A stretch of DNA of 64,000 nt from Parelaphostrongylus tenuis. Its lineage: Eukaryota > Nematoda > Chromadorea > Rhabditida > Metastrongylidae. The notes below the pieces were generated by a model. The model ran no database searches. It was not told the DNA's origin and saw nothing but the letters and a program-made list of their open reading frames with translations. Made by a program: the position numbers and the translations under genes. This document shows, one piece after another, positions 22,435-35,100 of this stretch (positions are counted from its first letter, which is position 1; the number at the start of each line of letters is the position of its first letter). Where the stretch lies: positions 34,563-98,562 of the forward strand of contig JAHQIW010005606.1 in assembly GCA_019055375.1 (NCBI GenBank). Reading direction: 5' to 3'.

Positions 22435-23230
22435 GTCCCTACCATAGTGTCATCCTTTTCCCATTGATAACTCATGGTCGAATTCTATTCCGGCTAATTT
22501 TTGTAAGTGTTCAACCCATTGCCATTTGTTCAATAACTAAATTCGGCTTTCGTAATAGACTGCAATTGGAAACGGAGGAAAAACAATCGCAGTTTGTGCA
22601 AGTTCACCTCTTCAGCATTTATACTGAAACCAAATGTATTTCATAAACTCAGTAGAATCAACAACACCGGATTCTCCATTCCTGAGCAGAAAATACTTGA
22701 ATGTTAGTTCGTGTGAATCATTGTGTCATACAAAGACTTTTATATGAATATTTAATTATCAAGTGCGGACATGTGCGCAACAAAATACTGAAAGCAATGG
22801 AATCTACTTCTGCTTCACAGCGGTGGCTTTCTTAGTGGACTTAGGAAGTGCAGATAGGCTCAGCGCCCTCAACAGCATCCGCAATTCTCCTTGCTTTCGC
22901 TTTATTTGCTGTTGGTTTTGCTGGTGCCAGTGTCTAAGCCCTCTTCTCAACATTTGATTTCTTCACCGACGTAGGACCTTTGTTTTCGAAACTCGCCGGT
23001 TTTGTTGTTTCACTGGTGACGTTCTAAAACACGATAATAGAGGAAGGTTGTGAAAATACAAAGTATTTTTTCATACCTGCTTGCACTCACATTTTTGTCT
23101 TCCAGACAAAACGCTTTGTCATCTTTTTTTTCACGGTGCTTAAAACTCCCATCCATACCGCTTCTGCTGATTTGTATCAGCGCTCCTCATTCAACACCCC
23201 TTCATTGCGAGTCGAACATTGCTGCTAATC
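22435..23230 (-). pseudogene. Linker histone H1 copy C, decayed
   Basis: Minus strand. Exon 2 is at about 23085-23222 (NVRLAMKGC then a stop). The tail exon is at about 22795-23025, still rich in Lys/Ala/Pro (KPTANKAKARRIADAVEGAE) but with internal stops. Exon 1 and the promoter are missing; the copy ends upstream in unrelated sequence that leads to an RTE 5' region. Its 3' flank (22435-22760) matches the other H1 copies. Confidence 0.7.
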
Positions 23231-23479
23231 TAAAGATAATTATCTCATGAACTGTAGTACTTTCTCCACTGCATATTTGCAATTCAGTGGAAACTGACAC
23301 GCGAACCAATAGCAATTTTGTGCTTCCCAGAGAAGCAAATGGATTCAAAGGATGAGCTCTCCGCTTCTGCAGCGTCGAGTTGCGAAAACTATATTTCCGA
23401 GTCAAGTCGGCCAAAAGCATGCAATCAAGGTGCTGGGAAGTACATAGGAGGCGGCTAAGAGTCGCCTCCAACAAACAAC

Positions 23480-25184
23480 ATCTACCGCTCCTCCGAGATT
23501 GACTAGCAACTACTCGTTAGTACCCAGCCCTCATGTCTAGAGCCTAACAAGCTATACGTTGGGTATAAAATGCTAAAAACAGTAACAAATATGGGCCTCA
23601 TTGCTGTGACCCCCAAAAATCCCTGGTACAGTAGCGCCAGACAGGATGAGCACGCAGCGGCTGATAAAATCGCAGGGTCAAACGAGGCTACCAAAATCGA
23701 AACGGACTGAAATGACGATCTGTATCTACAAGGAAAAACACTTGCTCACGAATTCGCTGTAGAAGATCCATTGATTGAAGCAAGAAAAATAAGGTACTAC
23801 GTCATTGGCCAGGCTGAGACGAGAAGGCGCCATCCTTTTCACGCTGTTGATGGCATCGGAGAAAAACTTTTTCATGGAACATGGGATAGCAGAGGTGTTG
23901 GCGGCGTTGGCGTCCTCGACAAATCAAATTTGATCGTGAACATCGATTCGTTTGAACAACTAACAACTCTTATCGGACGGTTACGGTTGAAGCGATGTGG
24001 TTCTATGCCGTCTTTGACCATCTTCGTTGCTTACGCACCAACATCAAGCTATGACGAAGACTATGTCGAAGCATTTCACATGGACCTCGAAAAATTCTTC
24101 AGAGAAGATCATACATTCTTCAAGGTCATTGTCGGAGATTTTAAAGCGAAAATTGGAAATAGAAGAACGTGTGAAGAACGTCACATTAGGACACACGGAC
24201 TACAATGGAACGAACAGAGTGAGAGGCTGTGTGAGTTTATCAAGACGACTCAAACCATCCATGGTAACCAACAATTTCAAAAGCCTCACTCTCAGCGATG
24301 GACGTAGGAGTCTCCCAATGGAGAGTATCATAACGAAATAGACCACATCTTAATAAATCGAAGGTTTTGCCTGACCGATGTCGCTGTTGTTCCTAAGTTC
24401 TAAACGGATCAGACCACCGCCTCCTTCGCACAACGTTCTGTTTAAGCGGAGAGGAGAGAAAGCCGCTAAATTCAAACAACAAGTCCCAGAACTACCATGA
24501 ACTGGGGTATATTTAAATCACTAATCGGCTCTTAGGAAGATACCGTTGTCGACAACACTGACGAAGGATACGATCAGCGTGTTGAATATCTTCACGTTGG
24601 GGTTATGAAAGCCGAGTCCTAAATTACGAAGAGGCGCTTGTCTCCGCAGACATTTGAGCTGATACGTCAACGTGGAATCACACGAAATACAGGGAACCGA
24701 AACCTTACATCCGAGATTGCGAAGATGCAGAGAAGCGATAAGAGAAGACCTTAAAGATAGACAAGCAGCAGTTATGGCAGAAGCTGTAGAAGCTGGAAAG
24801 AGCATTCGCGAAGCCTAGCGAGGCTTCGCCAATTATAAGACCAATATGACTGCACTGCAGTGCCCTGACGGAACCTTACAGCTTCTAGAAGAGCAGTGGA
24901 GAAAATCATCTACCAGTACTACTAGGATCTCTTCGCTAGTCATGTCGTCTTACCGTCATATAAATTGAAAGAGGACGAATATGTCGTTCCACCGGTCCTA
25001 CCTTCCGAAATACGACATGCTATTCGTCGGTGAAGAGCAGAACAACATCGGTCCAGACAGGATTAGACCAGAACACCTGAACAACCTGCCGGCAGTTTCT
25101 CACCATCACCCTGGCTCAGCTCTTCACTCGCTACCTGTCAGAATGCAAGGTCCCCATTCAATGAAAACCAGCAAGACTGTGGCG
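23480..25184 (+). mobile_element. RTE retrotransposon: 5' part, APE-type endonuclease and start of reverse transcriptase
   Basis: The longest element protein in the window starts near 23712 (MTICIYK) and covers the apurinic-endonuclease-like domain. Visible parts are GQAETRRRHPFHAVDG, DSRGVGGVGVL, SFEQLTTLIGRLRLKRCGS, FVAYAPTSSYDEDYVEAF, VIVGDFKAKIG and the later NEIDHILINRRF. The reverse-transcriptase entry GPDRIRPEHLNNLP follows at about 25050. The family's conserved GDFN is GDFK here, which removes a catalytic-site Asn, and there are several frameshifts. At 25184, after KTSKTV, the element is cut by an inserted R850 repeat and resumes at 26046. Confidence 0.85.
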
Positions 25185-26045
25185 AATGTTAAGTGGTTTT
25201 GTTGTTTTGATCTGCTGCCAACTTGTGTCTCGCAACGGACAAGAGAGCAAAGTTCAGATCTTTTATATGGGATATACCAAATAATGTGGTAGAACCAAAC
25301 AACCTATAATAGACATACATTACTATAATAATAATATATTAGTAAGATACACATGATTGCGACATATCGTTATGTAAACATATGCCTATGTCAATGTGAG
25401 TGACTGATTGATGAAAAGTATCGTCATCTGACGATACCATGAATGTTATCATGACTGAAGATGTTATTGTAACTGACGATGTTACTGTGACTGACGGAGC
25501 ATGACTAGGTGGTGGAGCCCGTTTGTGTTGTTATGCTAGCCCCGGAATAACAAGCCAAAGGTGGGAACCAGTGGGTGAATACATAGTGTGTTAGCAGTGG
25601 GGTCAGTACTGATTATATATGGCAGAACCCCTTGACCACGGTGGTGGGCCGAGCATAGCCTTAGTGAGTTCACTCCTCCACGGAAGCGCTATGTTGCGCT
25701 CACAATTCTATTGAGTTCGTTTAACAATTATATGAACACAACCTTATGATAGCAATTAGGTACACGACAACGAGATTGTGTGGAGAGAGCAATAATGGAT
25801 CGATTAAGATTTGAGGTGAAGTGGTCTGGACGAAGTCACACGACCGTTCGGATGGTGCCCCGCGATCGCACTGACTTTTGAGGTTGGTGGCAGCTGTGTG
25901 CCTCCCTCGCCACTTGGACCATTTTCTATCTAAGGTTACTCGGACCTCTGCGATACCACTTGCTCTATAAGGTCATGGACCATCTGCGTTGCCTAAATTA
26001 TCATGCAATTTCCGAAAAGATGGCAAAACTCCGTTGGGAGGTTTG
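25185..26045 (-). repeat. R850 repeat copy 2, inserted inside an RTE element
   Basis: This is the inverted counterpart of 16107-16975. It interrupts the RTE reverse transcriptase exactly between KTSKTV and VVQKSDLHDIG. Flanking AAGACTGTG (left) and AAGATCTTG (right) could be a target-site duplication of about 9 bp. The copy at 63655 sits at the same site of another RTE copy. Confidence 0.75.
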
Positions 26046-26685
26046 CTATAAAGATCTTGTTGTTGTTCAAAAGAGCGACCTTCACGACATAGGCATTCAT
26101 CGCCCAATCTGCCTTATGTTCGTTGTCTATATACTCTTCAAACGAGTCATACTAAACAGGACTGACAAAACACTGGACGAAGGAGAGCCATGCGAATAAG
26201 TTGGGTTCCGAAAAGGATTCAGTACTATAGACCACATCCACACGATTACAAGACTCATGAAGTTTCACGAGAGTACAACAACCACTTTGCCTCATTTTCA
26301 TCGATCTGAGCAAAGTCTTTCATTCAAACGAAACAGAAGCGATTCTAGAGGCTCTGGGTAACCAGAGCGTCCCTACTCGGTACATAATGATCCTTCGTGA
26401 GCTGTATAAAGATTTCACGACCGTAATATCTCTATTCTACAACTATATTAACATACGTAAGGAGAAGGGTTCGACAAGGCGATGTAATCTCGCCACAACT
26501 ATTCACTGCCATCCTCCAAAGCGACATGCGAACATTAGAGTTTGACGATATGGGACTGAAAATTAACGTTCGATCATCTTGAATCGTCTTCGCTTAGCTT
26601 ATCATATCGTCCTTACAAAACTATTATCAGCCAAGCAAAACGGATGTTCATCGATTTCGGCCTGTGAAAAGATTGGAATTCAACT
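26046..26685 (+). mobile_element. RTE retrotransposon: reverse transcriptase continuation
   Basis: Plus strand continuation of 23480-25184. SDLHDIGIHRPICLMFVVYI, then FKRVILNRTDKTLDEGEPCE and further broken pieces (VPTRYIMILRELYKDFTTVI, RRRVRQGDVISPQLFTAIL, YGTEN-like sequence before a damaged FADD box) give the reverse-transcriptase fingers and palm. It stops at 26685, where the H1 3' flank begins. Confidence 0.8.
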
Positions 26686-26689
26686 AATT

Positions 26690-26930
26690 GTTCACTGACT
26701 GAATTTTGCTTTCATAATGGACCGCAATTGAAAATGAGAAAAGAACAATCGAAGGTTGTGCAAGTTCACCTTTCCATCATGAATATTGATACAAATGTAT
26801 TTCATACTCTCAGTAGAATCAATAACACCACAACTTTCTATTACTTAACAGAAAATATTTGAATGTTAGCTCGTTTGAGTCATTGTGTCATACGAATTTT
26901 TTACACCAATATTTATTATGTAGAGTGCGC
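26690..26930 (-). repeat. Conserved 3' flank of the H1 locus
   Basis: Shared with 5690-5880, 22580-22760 and (inverted) 62710-62990, including GTGCAAGTTCACCT, AATGTATTTCATA and GAGTCATTGTGTCATACGAA. No histone-type 3' stem-loop was recognised. Confidence 0.6.
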
Positions 26931-27905
26931 TCATGTGCGCAACAAAATATCGCGATCAGTAAATTCTACTTCTTTATCACTAGCGGGGGCTTTCTTAATG
27001 GACTTAGGACGAGCATATGTATGCTTAGCGCCCTCAACAGCGTTCGGAGTTCCCGTTGCTTTCGATTTCTTTGCTGTCGGTTTCACTGGTGCCGGTGTCT
27101 TAGCCTTCTTCTCAACATTTGATTTCTTCACCGACGTAGGGCCTTTATTTTCGAAACCAGCCGGTTTCGTCTTTTCGATGTTGACGTCCTAAAACACAGA
27201 TAATACAGAACGCTTGTAAAAATTTTGTGTATCCTTTTCGATGCCAGCTTACGCGCAATTTTTTGTCTCTTAGCGAAGACACTTTGTTTTCCTTCCCTTC
27301 AGCGAGTTTGAAACTCCATCCATACCGCTTCCGCTGACTTGTACGAGTTCTCCTCGTTCAACACCCCTCTTCAATGCGAGTCGAACATTGCTGTTAATCT
27401 AAAGATGAGTACCTCGAGAACAATAGAGTACTCTCTCAAAAGCATATTTTCAATCTAATGAAAACTGCGTTTGGAATCCACAGCTTCACAGTCAGTGTGG
27501 TTTCAGATATTTTAGTAGCAAAGGACTTCTTAGGACAGAAAGCAGCGACGAGTGCAAAAAAGAAAGAACTTTCACATTTTTCTTCTTCTCCTTCACGAAT
27601 ACGTTCTCGCTGATATTCTCGAGACACTTTTCTCATGAAGAGACTACTGTTCCACATATTGGGCTTCATTTGATTATTACTGATTTTGAGTAAATAAATA
27701 GAAATACAAGGCTAACCAAGTTGTCATTGTTTCCTAATGGATAGTGTTCGACAATATAACGTTGGATAGCAGCCCTCGACGAGTCAGAACTGTTCTGAAG
27801 CTCGGAGATAGCCTGGCGAACCATTTCTGGGTACGGAGGGTGGAGTCGAAAGGGACTAACCACCTTGACAACCCTCATTTGGTCAGTCTCAACATCAGTA
27901 GACAT
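26931..27905 (-). CDS. Linker histone H1, best-preserved copy
   Basis: Minus strand, three exons. Exon 1 (27905-27717) reads MSTDVETDQMRVVKVVSPFR then HPPYPEMVRQAISELQNSSD, RAAIQRYIVEHYPLGNNDNL, the first two thirds of the H1 winged-helix (H15) domain. Exon 2 (27390-27253) gives NVRLALKRGVERGELVQVSG and completes the domain. Exon 3 (27188-26931) is the basic tail, KKSNVEKKAKTPAPVKPTAK and later SIKKAPASDKEVEF, ending TDRDILLRT. H1 binds linker DNA at the nucleosome in the nucleus. Exon 2 lacks one base at GGAGTTTC (GGAAGTTTC in the plus-strand copy at 7.4 kb), which shifts the frame before the tail, and the exon 1/2 phase is not settled. It may be a real gene with a sequence error or a young pseudogene. 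Confidence 0.7.
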
Positions 27906-27956
27906 CTCGAAGTTAGTAAGAGGAATAAAATGACCATAAACATCAAAACATCAGCA

Positions 27957-27962
27957 TTTATA
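27957..27962 (-). promoter_or_regulatory. TATA box of H1 copy D
   Basis: TATAAA on the minus strand, 52 bp upstream of the ATG. It lies in a block (TATAAATGCTGATG and the upstream GGATATCACATATACG) that is kept in the H1 copies at 6.7 and 61.68 kb. Confidence 0.6.
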
Positions 27963-28009
27963 GGTGGAAGAGCCCTCAGTGCTCCCCCATCGTATATGTG
28001 ATATCCGAT

Positions 28010-29119
28010 CTGAATATGAATGCTATCACAAAAACATTCAGTAATCAGTTTATCATTCCGCTTTGGTGAACAAACAAGAAGGTACGTGTGAAAACCAAAC
28101 GGAACATTGAATAAGCGCTTAGAAATAACAAATGATTATTTATGGGTTTTAGAAAAAGAGAAAATTTGTTGACCAGTGGCAGTTTTGTTTGTGTCATGGG
28201 TCCGCATATAAGAGAGTGAAGGGTTAAAGCAGGCTGAGTCCGTGTTTCCCAGTGTTCCAGGTTACCGTACAACTTCGTATCTACTCGCTCAACTACATAT
28301 TGCCAGCTTCCTTACATTGTGTTGTTGTTATTGCCATCAAAAGTCATGACCGAAGCGTGAGTTGTCATTCGTAAAAGTTCCGCGTGGCAAAACTTGTGCA
28401 AAATCGAACATTTTACTTTGACTTAATAACGTTGGATGCTAAAGACTGTACCTCTGTACTGAACCGCCAATACATCATCAAAAATTATTGTGCCAGTACC
28501 ACTGCTTCTTTATTGGCTTTGTCTCCTCAATTGCTTTTCCACAAAAGTCTTCGAATATTTCACAAGTTGCCTAGGCTGATGCTTGAGAACTTTTTCTGTC
28601 TGTGAAGATCGTACTACGCTGGTCATAACGATTCTCTTTGCAATCGTGGAGGTAGTCGAACAACGGCTTCTTCATCATTTTTGCTTCCTGGTACACTCCA
28701 TACTACGTACTATGCTACTCCGTCCCGGCGCAAACTTTGCCATCTTTAAATTTGATGGAGGCTGACAAATCAAGAAAAAGTTTTTACTTCAACACAGGAT
28801 GTGCCAGCAAGAGTTTATCAATAAATCAGTACATTACGCGTCTCTTTTTTGGTTGTGAAAACGAACGACTAGAAGCTGCTTATTATTTCTTTGTACAAAT
28901 GATTGAGATACCGTATGAGTTGCATAGCGTCTCCAAAGACATAAAAGACAACAAAACGATATGTACAGATTCTCTAGCTGGATACAAACAAGGAATAAAT
29001 TTAAATGAAGGAACAAACGTAATCATTGGAGCTGTCTGACTTATGTGATATACTGTCAATGAACTTAAGTCATACACTTCGGAACAAATCACATTCTACA
29101 CACGTGGCAGAGGCCGAGT
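28010..29119. other. Intergenic with duplicated H1 upstream sequence
   Basis: 28040-28170 matches the upstream region of the other H1 copies (TTGTTGACC, AAAGAGAAAATTTGTTG), and 28220-28480 matches 5240-5530. An open frame of 100 codons at 28737-29039 (plus) has no recognisable domain and is not supported by splice sites or a paralogue. No other feature is seen. Confidence 0.5.
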
Positions 29120-29125
29120 TTTATT
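29120..29125 (-). terminator. Poly(A) signal of rbbp-5
   Basis: AATAAA on the minus strand overlaps the TAA stop of the last rbbp-5 exon (ATC AAA TAA AAC). Confidence 0.5.
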
Positions 29126-32100
29126 TGATCCTACGTCCTTTCAACGGAGCCTTCGAACCACCATCAGCCAGAGCTCTTTTTCTACTTTCTTCCTCCAATG
29201 CACTCAAAATTTGACTTGAACGCTCGACGTCCATCTACAGATAAATAATGACATTTGAGTAGATATTCGAGTACATGATAGAAATTTCCACATGTCAAAC
29301 CAACTAAACCAAAAACAAAAGATACCTGTAAAGTGTCCTCCCTGGTAAGGGCAAGGTATCACTATTGTCACACTCGGGTGTAATGGGCAAAAACCAAAGT
29401 GACCAGTCTTCAAAGTCACATCGGGCAACAGGCCTATTAATATTATCCTCCTTAAATAAAAACCGATGAAACATAAATAATAACATTTGTAGGACCTAAC
29501 AAATGGCGCAGCGATTATAGGTGCCTTGCGACACACAGGTTGTCGATGGTTCGATCCCGCGCTCATAGCTCACCAAGTATTCTCTCCTTCCGCAGTCGTC
29601 CGGCGAAATGGTAACCTACATTCTTTGGGAGGATAGCAGCACTGAGGTTGATATATCGTAATCGGCAGACGACCGCGGGTTATTGTAAAGGTCTGACATG
29701 TATTCACCAGCTCCAGAGACGTTTGATGGAGTCTAAATATACAGTGCATTTCACTGGGGTTGATCAACGCCGAGAGCTTTGGGGCTTCATGACATAACTG
29801 CCACAACTGGTACGATTTTTTCCTATACGGAATTTCACCAATAAAGGATGCATTCTATAACACTCCTCATCCAAAAGGCTACCTATTGAAAAGCAAAGAA
29901 TTACCTCATCAGAGCTGCACAAGATTTCGCTTGGTTTCAAAAGATTCTATGTCTATGATTTCCTCATCCGAATCCTGTAAATTCGCGAATTTCACTAAAA
30001 CCAATAATTCAGTAAATTCAAATCCCTAGTCGAAAAATTCCTCAAGTTTCGACTCACCTGAGAATTGCCTTTATCGTCCACTTCTGCATCCTCGTCTTCT
30101 AAGTCAAATTCTCCTTCTTTCTCTTCGTATTTGGCGTTTTCCTCTAATTCATAAACTCAGGAGCAATGCTGACCAGTTTTTCACGTGTGCCTGAAGCATA
30201 TGTTTACCTACATTGTAATGACATTAAAAAGAGAGCATAAGGAACAATCATTACAATTCCTGAAAGGTCAATAACTCGAAAATTAGGTGAAAATAATAGG
30301 CTTTTTTTGCGTTATTCAGGAACAAATGAAATAACGACCTCCTTCACTGGAAAAGCACTTTTCATAAGAGTGCTGGTAATCATTCGAAAGCCTCAATCTC
30401 TAGGCTATTGCATTACGTGCTCCTATGTTGTAGGACCCATTTACAACGCCATTAGACTCAAAACAAAATTATGTTTACACCAGCGGTGCACTTTCTCTAT
30501 TACTTTTCTGAAAGCACGAAAAGCACATGAACGTGCAGAGGAATCTTTTAGTATCCACGTCATACGATTTATGTGGTTTGTTTCGAAGTGAAGAAAAAAA
30601 TTTCTATGTTTAGCAAAAGCCACATTCACAGTTTAGCCGCTCCAACGATTCGATCGGTCGACCGCAGAACGCCGTACCGAATCTACACCCACCGACACCC
30701 AGACCACACATGAGCCTACAAACAAGCGCGTCGGATACGTGGAACTCGCTTTATTTTTTCTACTACACTGCAATGAAACGGTCTTTCCAAAAATAAAGCA
30801 CAGCGTTAAAATCATCGAAACTTGAGCTATCGAATTGTTACTCATAAGCTAATGAAAGGGCTGTTCTGCGCGAAATGTGTCTTGCGTGAAACACAGATGT
30901 TTCCCCTTTACTACAGCTTTAGAAGAAAGTCTATTTCGAAAAAAAAAGCCACTTTAGCGCGGTAGCCAAAGATTCAAGCCTTCGAGCGATTGCTAAAAGT
31001 GCAGTGGCGAAGTCATTGCTCAGCGAATATGGTCACTTATTTCATTTGTTCCTGGATAACGGAAAAAGAATAAGTAAGATTTGAACGAATGATAGCGCAC
31101 CTGTGTCCACACTGAAACTATTCCGTTGGCACAGAAAGTATAACTGGGGCGAATCGGATGCCACTGAACGTCCATTAAACACTCTCCCTACAAACTGTTA
31201 TGATCACTTTCCGCAGTAAAGCGTTAGGTGTGCGCAGCTGCGCAGGGGTTAATTTCGTGTACGGCAATACAAGTGTGAAGGCAATGCACTGCTCAATCAG
31301 CTAGTTCAAAACTCTTGCAAAATAAAGGCGAGATCCTCAAGCAGAAGTCGCAACAACACGAGGACTGTTCGATGATGTTTTGTGGTGAGCACGAGGACGA
31401 GTGGAATGTAAAAGTGCTGGAAACTGATAGTAAACTGAGACGGCAGGTAGTATAACTATTAATAGTGAGTTTGTAATCTATGAGAAAGCTGTTTTCAAAA
31501 ATATTGAAATTTTCGGGCCATGCAAATTATATGCCATAAAGATTTACAACCTCTTCTAGGTGGTTTACCCATCGTAGTGAGAAAGTGTTCCTGGGTATCG
31601 GACTGCAAAGTACAGCGGGAGTTTTTGAGCCCTCAGCAAGTCATGCACACTGGAAAAGTCCAAACATTTCCACCCGAAAAGTCTAGCTAATGAATAAACT
31701 GTACCAGGAATGACCACACTCTTGGTAGCTACTAGTCGCAAGGTGATAACCTCCTATTAATCCACTAAAGGCAGGCAACTGCTCTACAGTGGTGACGATC
31801 TGACGAAGCCTCGTTTAGGCTTACGTCAGGACTCTAAGGAACAAAACAGTCGAAGCCCGAAACACTTTTCTCTCTGTTCGGGTTCGCACGATCACTGAAG
31901 ACGAGCCGTCTAAGTATGCGAAGTAAAAAAAGAGTTATAATCACAGCACACCAAACCGCATAAATCCTTCAAATTGCGAAGATCTCTAAAGTCATATACA
32001 TTCCTTTACAGTGGAAGCTCTCTCCTAAAATCCAAGCTGACTAGTGACAAAAATGAATATGAGTTTTATCCTTAGAAGGCCACTGATTCATGGTTTCACT

Positions 32101-35100
32101 GGAAACAAAAGATGAAGGATAACGCTCTCGGCGTCGATCAATCTGAAAGGCACTATGATTTTGACTTCATCAGGCATCGTTCGAGGTTGACTGGACGCAT
32201 AACTGGCCTAACACAATGACTACACAGTGGCCTACCGATGTATTAAGTCAGTGCTGCCATATTGATCCCCCCAAAAAGATACTGTTACTCAGTGGCCGAC
32301 ACCGGAGAGATGGAAGGCTTGGTTAACGCGGCGCAAAATCGAACCATCGGCCATCGTGTGCGTCCACCTTTAATTTTGCGTCACAAGCGTGCATAAGAAT
32401 AATGAATGTAGCAAATTGAAACGCTTCTTCAACATTTCAAGAAAGAACAAACACCAATATACCTTTGTCCCATGTAAAATCTTGATCAGTGTTCCAGTGG
32501 TCCGCTCCCAAACGTAGAGTGAATGTGCTTTGGTACTTGCACCACATATATTAATAACCTTCGCTATCAGTACACACAGCCTTCCATGAAGCCTAAAAAA
32601 CTTGGCTGTTCACCTTTATTCGCACATATCACTATAGAAGTAGCATCATCCTAAAGGTGGATGGGTGCATGTTTGGCAACATACAACGACTCGTGGAGGC
32701 CTAGCAGTGCACCGGAATCGGTGTCTTTATCCTCATAGACAAGTCTGGTATCACAGTGCTGACCTTCGAGGGATGGAACTCATTGTTGCTAGCTCCAATA
32801 CTGGACCACACGGCCCAAAACGGATGGCAAAGGTAGAATAACACAAATGGTACCTTGTTAACAATATCCGTAACACGGTGTTTTTGGTTCTATTGTGGCT
32901 CCCTTTTGACAATCCAAGATGTCGTTGGAGATCAAACGTACGTATTATACGGTCCTGAGAGTTTTGTGATGATGAAATTCCCTCTCCTTGGGATGACTAT
33001 CTGTTTGATCTGCAAGAAAAAATATGAACGATTTCTGTTGCATAACCGTATTATCAGCCTTATAATTAGGATTGCAAAAAAGTAAACATAAAAAACCGTT
33101 AGCCCTTCGCAGACCGTGAAACCACAGTCTCTGCACCTCTCCTGTATCTCTAATCCCCACCGTGCTGCGCCTAACAATGGCAGGCTGTTGCGTAAAACAG
33201 TGGCACGCTGGAGGCTAGAGGTGCAGAGAGGTTTGGAACAGAAAATTTAGAGTTACCAGTTAGAGATGAGTAGGCCGTGAGTCCACGGTCCCGAAAGGCT
33301 TAATAAGAAACTAAACTAATTTAACAAAACTAACCAGAGTAACTCAGATTGAGAACTAATCCTTACAAGAAATTAATAAGTATAATAGATGATTAAAACA
33401 GGAAACAACTAAAAGATTAGTAGATGAACTATACTAAAACAGCTCCTAGATAGGAACGAGAGATGGAAATAATGACCTGCTGGACACTGTTCTGCTTCCC
33501 CCAGGACATCATCTTAAGAGTCTTTGCATCGTAAACGACGAGTTTTCCCTAAATGTGAACATATGCGTATCATATATTAACAAGGAAAATCGATGGACAG
33601 ATGGAAGAAAACAAAATAAATTGTTACTTAATAGCTGAAAATCCTCATGGTAGTCATGACTCGAGAGAAATCGAATTATTGTGAATCTGACCTTGTTCGT
33701 GCCAGTGATCAGATAGTTCGCTCGACGATCGAAGGCTATCGCTGACACTCCATCCTCTACGGCACCCGGAATGTCATTAGTGATAACTCTTTGCGACCGA
33801 GGATCAAGTTCATCCAGGCAAGGCGGATAGTTCAGTTGGAGAACCAGCACTTGATTGTCGTTTCTGTGTAAAAATCAATCGGAAACTTGAACATCAGAGG
33901 AGGTTCTTATCACTGGTGGCACCTTAACTATGATTCCAAAGAGTGACTTTCACTCAAATTCGACATGATGAATTGGTAATGTATTAGCAATTTCCTTAGT
34001 TCAACCCTTTCGTTACGGCGTGTTTTCGAGAAAAGTTCACGCGCATTCGCACGGATAAGGAAGAATGGCACGGGCTACATCAAAGAATTACCACATCCCA
34101 GTGAAATAGATGGATTCATGGTGTAAAAAAGCCCGTCCCATCAACCGAAAATGGCCGCCTTTGCGAAAGGGTTAAGCTAGTGCGCGACTGGATATCCTCG
34201 CTTTTCAGAGACGATGGCTGACCTAGGCTATAGATTTTTCGCGAAAAGCACAAATTATTACTCACCGTGGATTGAAAACAGCAAGGTGACCATAGCCGAA
34301 TACTTCAGTCTATACATACACGAGGCTTCGATAACGTTCCATACGGCGACGGTGGTGTCAGCCGAAGCGGTAAGCAATTTTCGCCCATCACGAGACCACG
34401 ACAGAGATGAAACAGGAAGTGCGTGAGCGTGTCCACGTCTGAATGTAAACGAGGTTTTTTTCACATTTTCGCTACACACATGTGAGCCGCCGTGTTCGGA
34501 CAGCTTACAAAGATTGGTGCGTGCCCCAATAAAAACCGAGTACTAATTCGGTGAATTCAGATTTTTAAGGAACTTTTGGCCATTATAAGAAGAAATATCG
34601 CTGAAGGGACTTCTGTGGAGGTAGTTTTTGGTGAAGAGAACGCTCATATGTTCTTCAAAGTCGTCCGAACCGCCTGCCAACCAAAAATTGCCGCGCGGCG
34701 AAAGGGTTAGATGTGAAAATCGACGACATATTTCCGCAACATTTAACCATTCCGGGACCGTGCACATACATCCCCTACATCTCTCACCCTCGGCGTAAAA
34801 ACGCTGGACGGGCTGCTTCACCCACACTGCACCTCTAGCCCCTAGCGTGAGAACGCACTTAGTGTAATATTGTATTACTTTAATCGTACCACTGTTGTTA
34901 TTTTCCTGTCTTATGCCATATATAATTATATTATTTTGTCGTAAGTGGGAAAAATAACAACAATGCTATAATCGAAACAATACAATAATACACTCGTTGC
35001 GTTCCCACACTGGGCTTCGAGAGCAGAGGAAGTGGGCTCACGATGCCGAAAGGTTCAAAGGGTTATATAACCTACCTTCACTATGCCTTTGGTGACAAAG

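Noticed and set aside
28737..29039. 100-codon plus-strand open frame
   Set aside because: There is no recognisable domain, no matching splice sites and no counterpart in the duplicated flank. The low-complexity-free but unremarkable composition does not support coding.
34543..34827. 94-codon minus-strand frame inside the rbbp-5 gene
   Set aside because: It overlaps an M2-type repeat and does not match any part of RBBP5, whose exons on both sides join without it.
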